8,363 bases of DNA, taken from contig URTF01000087.1 in assembly GCA_900550695.1 (NCBI GenBank), positions 1 through 8,363 on the forward strand, written 5' to 3'. The DNA is from an uncultured Ruminococcus sp. (GTDB lineage Bacteria; Bacillota; Clostridia; Oscillospirales; Ruminococcaceae). Of the stretch, positions 1 to 5,288 are shown piece by piece. Below the pieces are notes generated by a model that was not told where the DNA came from, ran no database searches, and saw only the letters and a list, made by a program, of their open reading frames with translations. Each line of letters opens with the position of its first letter. Position 1 is the stretch's first letter. The translations under genes were made by a program, and so were the position numbers.

Positions 1-320
1 TCACACGCTAATATGATCTTATCTCTCGGAAATGTATTCGATAGCTCTTCCAAAAACACATTCATACTTTCGGTATTGCAATAGGGCATAACAACAAAAC
101 AGCTTTCACCTGTAAGCGGTTCAACTGCACCATACACATATCTGTATTCTCTTATATGATGACAAGGCACTGATGGTCTTATACCCTTTTCACACCAGCA
201 ATACTTCGGTTTATTTATCCTACCGAAGCCTGCTTCGTCTTGAAACATAAGTCGTACACTATTATATTTTTCATGATTTAAATTATTAAAGTTATCTTCT
301 ATCGCTGCTTTAATTTTTTT
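1..320 (-). CDS. IS630 transposase, catalytic DDE frame (orfB), partial
   Basis: This is the -1 frame relative to orfA, open from the slippery site to the window edge (about 106 codons). Its translation shows the hallmark first catalytic block MFQDEAGFGR, with the first Asp of the DDE triad, then REYRYVYGAVEPLTGES and FVVMP, the beta-strand region of the DDE_3 superfamily. The last residues before the edge are KIILAC followed by GA of the next codon. The family has its second catalytic Asp at this point, so the window cuts almost on it. No independent start with a ribosome binding site was seen, so expression is probably as an orfA-orfB fusion through frameshifting. The third catalytic residue is outside the window, so an intact active site cannot be confirmed. 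Confidence 0.85.
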
Positions 321-796
321 GAGGCTTCTATTGCCTCATCGCTTGCTTTTTGTGGATGTCTGCTTCTTGGCATTACTTTGCGCCAACCGTGGCGTTCTAA
401 CATTCGATAAATCTGACTTCCTCCAATGGAATGACCAACTTTTTCGATGTATGCAGCTTTTAATTCATTCAGATCTACGATTTGACCCGCTTCGGCTTGT
501 TTGGTGTATGCTGAAAGAAATTCTTTTTCTTCTTCGATACTCAAATTTCTATGCATTCCGATTCGTTCCTTGGGGAGCAGTGCTGATATTCCACCGTTGT
601 TTATGTATGCACTCACCCATTGGCTTACCATTTTTTTCGATGTGTCCAATTTTTGAGCTATTTCGTCATTCGTCAAGCCTTCTCCTCGTAGCTGTACTGC
701 ATACAGTCGTCTGTCAACTTTTTTGTCTGTATTTGTTTTTCTTATTTCTTCTATTTCCGCTGCATTTTCTGTGCTGATTTTATATGTTTTAGGCAT
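299..796 (-). CDS. IS630 transposase, N-terminal frame (orfA)
   Basis: This 165-residue frame encodes the DNA-binding half of the transposase. Residues about 25-65 form a winged-helix/homeodomain-like HTH (GLTNDEIAQKLDTSKKMVSQ), followed by a second helical region to about residue 145 (GHSIGGSQIYRMLERHGWRK, typical of the IS630 second HTH). The start ATG is preceded by AGGTGAT about 6 bases upstream. The frame stops just after a run of seven A, at a position where the -1 frame continues as the DDE catalytic part. The protein alone would bind DNA but lack catalysis, so it may also act as an inhibitor of the fused product, as proposed for two-frame insertion sequences. That role is inference. 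Confidence 0.9.
   Translation of the reverse strand: MPKTYKISTENAAEIEEIRKTNTDKKVDRRLYAVQLRGEGLTNDEIAQKLDTSKKMVSQWVSAYINNGGISALLPKERIGMHRNLSIEEEKEFLSAYTKQAEAGQIVDLNELKAAYIEKVGHSIGGSQIYRMLERHGWRKVMPRSRHPQKASDEAIEASKKLKQR
314..320 (-). promoter_or_regulatory. -1 ribosomal frameshift heptamer A_AAA_AAA
   Basis: On the minus strand the orfA codons read TCA AAA AAA TTA, giving the classical slippery heptamer in the correct zero-frame phase. Slipping back one base gives AAA AAA ATT AAA and enters the DDE frame without interruption. OrfA stops five codons later (TAG at 301-299). No strong downstream stem-loop was found by eye. Phase, motif and reading continuity make programmed frameshifting more likely than a disabling mutation. 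Confidence 0.75.
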
Positions 797-813
797 TCTT
801 CATCACCTATTTT

Positions 814-842
814 ATTATACCTTATTTCATCAATTTTGTCTA
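814..842 (-). promoter_or_regulatory. sigma-A promoter of the transposase
   Basis: On the minus strand there is TAGACA (842-837), a 17-base spacer and a perfect TATAAT (819-814), about 18 bases before the orfA start codon. The -35 box lies next to the terminal repeat, and similar TAGACAAAA or TATACAAAA strings recur in the MITE ends of this window. Confidence 0.65.
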
Positions 843-870
843 TAGTTTAATTGGTGTTTAGTATTATACT
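832..870 (-). repeat. IS630 terminal repeat region
   Basis: Read into the element from the pnuC side, this contains TAATACTAAACACCAATTAA, then CTATAGACAAAATTG. The ATACTAAACACCA core is shared with both ends of the 5141-5253 element and with the 8314 end. The CTATAGACAAAA part resembles the inner end of the 2129-2239 element. The partner repeat at the other IS end is outside the window. Confidence 0.7.
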
Positions 871-1135
871 AAAGGCACTGGATACGCCGAATATCTTTTT
901 CAGTACACTATCGATAACGACAAGCTTTTTCGCCGCCGCACTGACGATGCTCCGCTCGCCTTTTTATGCACTCGGGTATGCTGCGAACGACATCGTCCTC
1001 ATAGTTCTGTGGATATCGGCGTCGCTCAATGACCCACAGTATATACCCGTTGCGGTAAATTTTGCGATCTTCTTTTTCAACGATATGTACGGCTTTATCA
1101 GCTGGAAAAAGAGAGCGGGACTCCAAAACGCATGA
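869..1135 (+). pseudogene. pnuC: pnuC remnant, 5'-truncated by the IS630 insertion
   Basis: About 88 codons remain of a nicotinamide riboside transporter, an inner-membrane protein that brings in the NAD precursor. The conserved C-terminal PnuC landmarks are present in order: KALDTPNIFFSTLS, a transmembrane stretch, RSPFYALGYAANDIVLIVLW, and NFAIFFFNDMYGFISWKKR at the end. PnuC proteins are usually about 200-240 residues with seven helices, so roughly the first 60% is missing. The break coincides with the IS end. The open frame can be read back to a TTG at 851 inside the IS repeat, but that short fusion would lack most of the transport path. The 5' part of the gene should lie beyond the far IS end. 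Confidence 0.85.
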
Positions 1136-1156
1136 TCTGCGCCACAATGACTCATG

Positions 1157-1162
1157 AAAGGA
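1157..1162 (+). promoter_or_regulatory. ribosome binding site deciding the 1172 start
   Basis: AAAGGA lies 9 bases before ATG 1172. The other in-frame ATG at 1154 has no Shine-Dalgarno match upstream, and using it would place this box inside the coding sequence. Confidence 0.6.
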
Positions 1163-1171
1163 AAATATCAA

Positions 1172-2029
1172 ATGCCAAATGCAAAATTCGGCCCTGCAGG
1201 AGCTGCTCAAAGCTTTAAGGAAATGGGCTATAAAAAATCCGTCCAGCTCGGCGAATACCTTACAAAATTCGGTCTTGACCACTTTGAATACCAGTGCGGT
1301 CAGGGCGTCCGTGTTTTCGAGGAGAGCGCAAAGGAGATCGGCGCAGCTCTGCGAAATGCAGGGATAAGCGTTTCCGTTCATGCGCCTTACTTTATCTCGC
1401 TTTCGAGCGTTGAGGAAGAAAAGCGTCTTAACTCCGTTAACTACATTTTAGCCTCGGCAAAGGCTGTGAACGCTATGGGCGGCGACAGGATCGTTATCCA
1501 CAGCGGCTCATGCTCGAAGATGACAAGAGAGGAAGCGCTTGAACTTGCTAAAAACACGATGAAGCTCGCCCGTGAGGAGCTTGTTGCGCAGGGACTTGAA
1601 AATATCCGATGCTGTCCCGAAACTATGGGAAAGATAAATCAGCTCGGCGATCTGCACGAGGTCATGGAGCTTTGCAAAATTGACGAAAGCTTTATCCCCT
1701 GTATCGACTTCGGGCATCTCAACGCACGGACATTCGGCTCTATCAAGGACAAGTCCGACTACGAAAAGATTCTTGACACGATAGAGAACGAACTCGGCAG
1801 TGAACGCCTTAAATGCTTCCACTCGCATTTCTCCAAGATTGAATACACCGAAAAGGGCGGCGAAAAGAAGCACCTGACTTTTGCCGACACTATTTACGGT
1901 CCGCAGTTTGAACCGCTCATGGAGCTTGTTGCGAAGAAAAACCTTGCGCCGACATTTATCTGCGAAAGTGACGGAACGCAGACCGAGGACGCTAAGGCTA
2001 TGAAGGATTATTACGAGAGCCTTTTATAA
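1172..2029 (+). CDS. endonuclease IV-like TIM-barrel metalloprotein
   Basis: The 285-residue protein belongs to the endonuclease IV / xylose-isomerase-like TIM-barrel superfamily. E. coli Nfo is the same length and cleaves DNA at abasic sites using three zinc ions. Metal-ligand blocks appear in the expected order: H70 in VHAPYF, H110 in VIHSGS, E150 in CPETMGK, D179 and H182 in CIDFGHLNA, H217/H219 in HSHFS, H234 in KKHLTF and E265 in ICESDG. The E. coli Asp229 position, two before the histidine, appears to be Lys232, so one third-zinc ligand is missing by this alignment. Similar clostridial proteins starting with NAKFGPAG are, as I recall, annotated as endonuclease IV. A role in base excision repair is therefore likely but not assured. 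The start follows the ribosome binding site at 1157. The gene begins 36 bases after the pnuC remnant and may once have shared its transcript, which the IS now interrupts. Confidence 0.82.
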   Translation: MPNAKFGPAGAAQSFKEMGYKKSVQLGEYLTKFGLDHFEYQCGQGVRVFEESAKEIGAALRNAGISVSVHAPYFISLSSVEEEKRLNSVNYILASAKAVNAMGGDRIVIHSGSCSKMTREEALELAKNTMKLAREELVAQGLENIRCCPETMGKINQLGDLHEVMELCKIDESFIPCIDFGHLNARTFGSIKDKSDYEKILDTIENELGSERLKCFHSHFSKIEYTEKGGEKKHLTFADTIYGPQFEPLMELVAKKNLAPTFICESDGTQTEDAKAMKDYYESLL

Positions 2030-2046
2030 TTGTAACCATACTGTAA

Positions 2047-2074
2047 TTGCTATTTCGGCAAGATATGGTATAAT
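2047..2074 (+). promoter_or_regulatory. promoter-like box in front of a terminator
   Basis: TTGCTA (2047-2052), a 16-base spacer and a perfect TATAAT (2069-2074) predict a start near 2081, only about ten bases before a terminator hairpin. If active, it would make a very short RNA or read through into the lipoprotein genes. Confidence 0.4.
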
Positions 2075-2090
2075 TATAGTTACAAAGCAC

Positions 2091-2125
2091 AGCCGACCAT
2101 TGCATTGCTTTGGTCGGCTTTATTA
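2091..2125 (+). terminator. intrinsic terminator after the endonuclease IV-like gene
   Basis: A perfect 9-bp stem, AGCCGACCA (2091-2099) with TGGTCGGCT (2111-2119), has an 11-base loop and is followed by TTTATTATAA. It begins about 60 bases after the stop codon of the upstream gene. The T tract is interrupted, so strength is uncertain. Confidence 0.75.
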
Positions 2126-2128
2126 TAA

Positions 2129-2239
2129 TAATTTTTAAACTGAAAGTGTACAAAAAATCAAGCAAAATCTCGTAGCTGTTGAAAACAGGTTTAAATGGCT
2201 TTTGCGCCGATTTTTTGTCTACACTTTGATTAAAAATTA
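2129..2239. repeat. MITE copy 1, 111 bp, IS630-like ends
   Basis: The two ends are imperfect inverted repeats beginning TAATTTTTAA. They continue as AAAGTGTA, then ACAAAAAATC, then GCAAAA on both arms (left 2129-2168, right read inward from 2239). A small central stem CTGTT (2176-2180) with AACAG (2184-2188) tips the hairpin. Read inward, the right end is preceded by ATAATAC and contains GTAGACAAAA, close to the IS end at 832-870. No coding capacity was seen. It fills most of the space between the terminator and the lipoprotein start, so any lipoprotein promoter lies in it or upstream of it. Confidence 0.75.
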
Positions 2240-2248
2240 GTATTATGT

Positions 2249-2255
2249 GGGGGGT
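2249..2255 (+). promoter_or_regulatory. G-run ribosome binding site
   Basis: GGGGGGT ends 8 bases before ATG 2264. It is an unusual Shine-Dalgarno: six G rather than AGGAGG, using G-U pairs with the 16S tail. It lies just outside the MITE. Confidence 0.5.
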
Positions 2256-2263
2256 ATGACATT

Positions 2264-3403
2264 ATGAATTACAGAAAATATGCGGCTATAATTCTTTCCG
2301 CATTGTGCCTGACAGCCTGCGGAAATACTTCGGCTGTTTCGGACGAAACTATAACAAGCGTTTCCGAAACAACTATTGAAACAAGCGAAGTTACGACCGC
2401 CGAAACAGCGGAAGAAACCAACATCACCGAATGTGAACCCGAGGAAACGACTGCGGAAGCCGTTGACGAATACGACACGGGCAACCCCGAGGAGGGACTT
2501 GTCTATTTCGTTCAGCCGAGCATAAGTCAGGACAGCGAAAAGAGCAGCGTTGACACTTGGGAATGCCGTGACAGCAATGAACTTCTTGATTATGAAAACG
2601 GCGAATGGAAATACCGCAAGGAGCTTATTTTCGCTTTTTCCAACTACACAGATGAGCCTGTGACCGTTGACAGCATACAGATAGTGCGTGACTCGGACGG
2701 CGCTCCGATGAGCTTTGCCGACGGCTCGGACACGCTTAACATCGACTTCACCGTTGAGCCTTTGCACAAGACCGATTATCTTTTAAAGTCGGCAGATTTC
2801 GATTATTCCGCCTGCGAGTCGGGCATTTACCGCACGGTAGTTAATTTCGGCGGCGAAAAATCGGAATTTAGGTTTTTCATTGACAACTGCGGACTTCACT
2901 CCGAAAAGCACACGGAGGAAGGCTGTTCGGGTTCGGAAGAGAACGGAACTCTGGTCACCTATGAATATGATGTTTATGCTCCGACATTTCTGACCGATGA
3001 ACAGCAGCATATTTTTGCGCAGGCATCGGGCGTTATGGGAACCTGGTTCTGGGCAGAGCGCTATATGCCGAAGGTCTATGCCGAAGCGCACACCCCCGAA
3101 TATTTTATGGAAATGCTTTACGGCGTTTTCACCAAGGAATTTGCAGATGAGCTTGCAAAGGATTATATCGGCGGGGACGGCGAATTTATTCTCGGAGGCG
3201 GCGGACGGGGTACTGATCTTCTTTACTTTGACCACTGCTTTATCCCCGTTTCGTCAGATGAAAACACGGTTGAATTCAAGGCTGTCGTTATAAGCTGTCA
3301 CCCTGACAGCCCTTATGATGTAAGCTTTAACGATGATTATCATTATGTGATGAAAAACACCGAGAACGGCTGGAGAGTTGATAGGTTTGATCTTTGGAGT
3401 TAA
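2264..3403 (+). CDS. lipoprotein with Ig-like and C-terminal domains
   Basis: This 379-residue protein starts with a lipoprotein signal peptide (MNYRKYAAIILSALCLTAC). The lipobox LTAC puts the lipid on Cys19, so it should be anchored on the outer face of the membrane. Residues 20-70 form a Ser/Thr/Glu-rich flexible linker. Residues about 79-206 resemble a bacterial Ig-like beta-sandwich (LIFAFSNYTDEPVTVDSIQI ... GIYRTVVNFGGEKSEFRFF). Residues about 239-379 form a second domain beginning APTFLTDEQ and ending ENGWRVDRFDLW, perhaps an NTF2-like fold; that is a guess. No catalytic motif was recognised. The next gene is a longer paralogue sharing all three parts and follows after 9 bases, so the two are very likely co-transcribed. 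The function is unknown; ligand binding or envelope sensing would fit. Confidence 0.85.
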   Translation: MNYRKYAAIILSALCLTACGNTSAVSDETITSVSETTIETSEVTTAETAEETNITECEPEETTAEAVDEYDTGNPEEGLVYFVQPSISQDSEKSSVDTWECRDSNELLDYENGEWKYRKELIFAFSNYTDEPVTVDSIQIVRDSDGAPMSFADGSDTLNIDFTVEPLHKTDYLLKSADFDYSACESGIYRTVVNFGGEKSEFRFFIDNCGLHSEKHTEEGCSGSEENGTLVTYEYDVYAPTFLTDEQQHIFAQASGVMGTWFWAERYMPKVYAEAHTPEYFMEMLYGVFTKEFADELAKDYIGGDGEFILGGGGRGTDLLYFDHCFIPVSSDENTVEFKAVVISCHPDSPYDVSFNDDYHYVMKNTENGWRVDRFDLWS

Positions 3404-3412
3404 GGAGGCTTT

Positions 3413-5140
3413 ATGAGTTACAAAAAATATGCGGCGATAATTCTTTCCGCTCTGTGCTTAACAGCCTGCGGAAACAAAACAACAACTTCGGACGAAACAG
3501 CGGCAGTCACGGCTGAAACAACGGTCGAAACAAGCGAAATCACATCAGCCAAAATAACGGAAGAAACTGCGGAAATCAGCACCGAGCCTTCCTCGGACGG
3601 CTACAGATACGAAAACTACGATCTTTATATCGATATGAACAAAGTCAAAGACGCAGGTGCGCTTTATGACAGGCTTTCGCAGGATAATTATATCTCCGAT
3701 CTTATTCTTTCAAATGTTGACGATGCCGATCTGAGCTTTATCCGAGACCGTGATATTTACAGCCTTACGATAGAAAAATACAACGGCAGAACAGACCTCG
3801 GCGTTCTTGCAGGAGGCAGCATAAGAGAGCTTACATTCGGCGAAGTCACCGACAGCACGGGGCTTGACGCCATTGCAAATACGGACGGCATTTATACCCT
3901 TACATTTGATACATACAGCGGAAATATCGACTTTGGTTTCGCTTCGGACTGCAAGGATCTGCAAGGGATAAATTTCGGGAATGTGACCGATGTCAGCAGA
4001 CTTGAAACTCTTGCAAAAGTGCCGAATCTGAATTTCATCGTTTTTGAAAAATACAGCAGGGATATTGACCTTAGCTTCCTTTCCGAATGTCCGAACATCA
4101 CGGGCGCACGTTTGGAGGGTGCTGATATAAAGTCTGATATGTTTGCCGATGCGGTGAAAAATTCCTCGCTGAAAACGCTTTATATCAAAGCCGAAAACTT
4201 TGACCTTGCCGATGGCGAGGAAATGATGCTTGCGCTCCCCGATGTGAATGTCACTTATTGTATGGACGACAGCCCTTGGTATAAAACAGGACCTTGGGAG
4301 GAGGGTTACGTTCCCGACACGGACGTTATAGTTTACACGAACCCCTGCGTAAAGCGGGGAGCTTCGGAGGAAAAATGGGAGTGCCGCACGAGCGGGATAA
4401 AATTTGTCAGCCCCGATGAAGAATTCAAGCATGAAAGCACTCTGCTCTGCGTATTCTCCAACTATTCGGACGAGGCAAAGACTGTTGAGTCGGCAAAGCT
4501 TTACAGGATATACAACGGCGAGGAGCCTGTGGCTTTCAGCGGCGGCGAAATGCTTGAAATAGGTCTTGAACTTGCACCGCAGACAAAGGTCGATCTCGAT
4601 ATCACCGAGGATACGCTTCCCTACTCCGCTCTTGAATCGGGCGATTACAGAATAGTTTTCAATGTCGGCGATGAACAGATAGAGCATCGTTTCTGCGTTC
4701 TGAGCGATGAGGACAAGTCGCCTTATTTCCTCACGGACGAACAGACAGAAATATACAAAAAAGCCGAGTCTTTGACCGAAACTTATTTCGGCTGTTCACA
4801 TTATCTGTCCGAGGAGGATATCCAGAACACAACTGCGGAGGAATTTATCGCAATGGTATGCGAGGGCTTCACATACGATGAGGCTGTGGCGCTTTCATCG
4901 CAGTATATGAACGAAAACGGAGAGCTTATTGCCGTCAGCGCCGACCGAGGAAGTGACATTTCCGTTTTCGACCATTTTTACAAGTGTCTTTACAGCGGCG
5001 ATGATACAATGATGTTCCAGTCGATAGTTGTCCATACGACCGAGGACAACCCTTACTTTTTATGGTTTGAAGCTATTGATTACAAGATGGTGAACACGGA
5101 CGACGGCTGGAGATTTGAAAGATTTCCGCTTTGGTATTGA
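3413..5140 (+). CDS. LRR-containing lipoprotein, paralogue of the upstream gene
   Basis: This is a 575-residue lipoprotein. The signal peptide differs from that of the upstream paralogue by two residues in 21, with lipobox Cys19, then a Thr/Glu-rich linker to about residue 62. Residues about 94-283 are a leucine-rich-repeat-like domain absent from the paralogue. Residues about 304-430 are the shared Ig-like domain (WECR ... CVFSNYSDEAKTVESAKLY ... SGDYRIVFNVGDEQIEHRF). Residues about 436-575 are the shared C-terminal domain (SPYFLTDEQ ... DRGSDISVFDH ... DDGWRFERFPLWY). AAGGAGG at 3402-3408 overlaps the upstream stop codon and lies 4 bases before the ATG, indicating operon translation. A MITE starts at the base after the stop codon. 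LRR-like domains usually bind proteins or glycans, but no partner can be named. The function is unknown. Confidence 0.87.
   Translation: MSYKKYAAIILSALCLTACGNKTTTSDETAAVTAETTVETSEITSAKITEETAEISTEPSSDGYRYENYDLYIDMNKVKDAGALYDRLSQDNYISDLILSNVDDADLSFIRDRDIYSLTIEKYNGRTDLGVLAGGSIRELTFGEVTDSTGLDAIANTDGIYTLTFDTYSGNIDFGFASDCKDLQGINFGNVTDVSRLETLAKVPNLNFIVFEKYSRDIDLSFLSECPNITGARLEGADIKSDMFADAVKNSSLKTLYIKAENFDLADGEEMMLALPDVNVTYCMDDSPWYKTGPWEEGYVPDTDVIVYTNPCVKRGASEEKWECRTSGIKFVSPDEEFKHESTLLCVFSNYSDEAKTVESAKLYRIYNGEEPVAFSGGEMLEIGLELAPQTKVDLDITEDTLPYSALESGDYRIVFNVGDEQIEHRFCVLSDEDKSPYFLTDEQTEIYKKAESLTETYFGCSHYLSEEDIQNTTAEEFIAMVCEGFTYDEAVALSSQYMNENGELIAVSADRGSDISVFDHFYKCLYSGDDTMMFQSIVVHTTEDNPYFLWFEAIDYKMVNTDDGWRFERFPLWY
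3692..4261 (+). repeat. LRR-like protein repeat domain (about 8 units of 22-25 residues)
   Basis: Residues 94-283 of the second lipoprotein break into units starting ISDLILSNV, IYSLTIEKYN, IRELTFGEV, IYTLTFDTYS, LQGINFGNV, LNFIVFEKYS, ITGARLEGAD and LKTLYIKAEN. Units alternate between a short type with a V-T/D-D turn and a type with a Y-[NS]-G/R-x-[TI]-D turn. This suggests growth by duplication of a two-unit block. Confidence 0.65.
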
Positions 5141-5253
5141 TACTAATACTAAACACCAATAAAATACAGGAAAAAATCTGCGCCGAAATCACATATACCC
5201 AAGATTATCGGCGCAGATTTTTTCCAAATTTTAAATGGTGTTTAGTATAATAC
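5141..5253. repeat. MITE copy 2, about 113 bp, IS630-like ends
   Basis: The left end TACTAATACTAAACACCA (5141-5158) is mirrored by TGGTGTTTAGTATAATAC (5236-5253). The ATACTAAACACCA core equals that of the IS end at 832-870. Inside are the perfect inverted arms of the terminator at 5171-5223. The octamer TGCGCCGA occurs here and also in MITE copy 1 (2203-2210). It contains no coding sequence and begins at the base after a stop codon. It is probably a non-autonomous element mobilised by the IS630 transposase family. Confidence 0.8.
5171..5223. terminator. bidirectional intrinsic terminator inside MITE copy 2
   Basis: A perfect 16-bp inverted repeat, AAAAAATCTGCGCCGA (5171-5186) with TCGGCGCAGATTTTTT (5208-5223), surrounds a 21-base loop. 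It gives a GC-rich stem followed by T6 on either strand. It sits between the convergent lipoprotein and GH31 genes (31 and 66 bases from their stop codons) and can serve both. Confidence 0.8.
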
Positions 5254-5288
5254 GAATTAAACAATATTTTCAGCGATCAAAGCAGAAA

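Larger units (their letters stand above)
1..870 (-). mobile_element. IS630-family insertion sequence, 5' part
   Basis: The minus strand carries a two-frame transposase (helix-turn-helix frame, then a DDE frame) typical of the IS630/Tc1-mariner group. The promoter-proximal end lies near 860-871, where pnuC coding sequence resumes on the other strand. The other end is beyond base 1. The end sequence read inward (ATACTAAACACC and on) recurs at 5141-5253 and 8314-8363. IS630 elements normally insert at TA and duplicate it. Several TA steps at the junction make the exact boundary uncertain by a few bases. The family call is firm; the boundary is approximate. Confidence 0.88.

Noticed and set aside
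319..777. A 152-codon plus-strand frame within the IS
   Set aside because: It is antisense to the transposase HTH frame and has a Leu/Phe/Cys-rich composition typical of reversed AT-rich coding sequence.
851..868. TTG start creating an IS-pnuC fusion protein
   Set aside because: No ribosome binding site was seen and the product would keep only the last helices of PnuC, so it is treated as chance readthrough of the repeat.
3710..4687. A 325-codon open frame on the minus strand opposite the second lipoprotein gene
   Set aside because: Its Cys/Lys/Arg-rich translation shows no known motif and the opposite strand has a signal peptide and repeats; it is a shadow frame.
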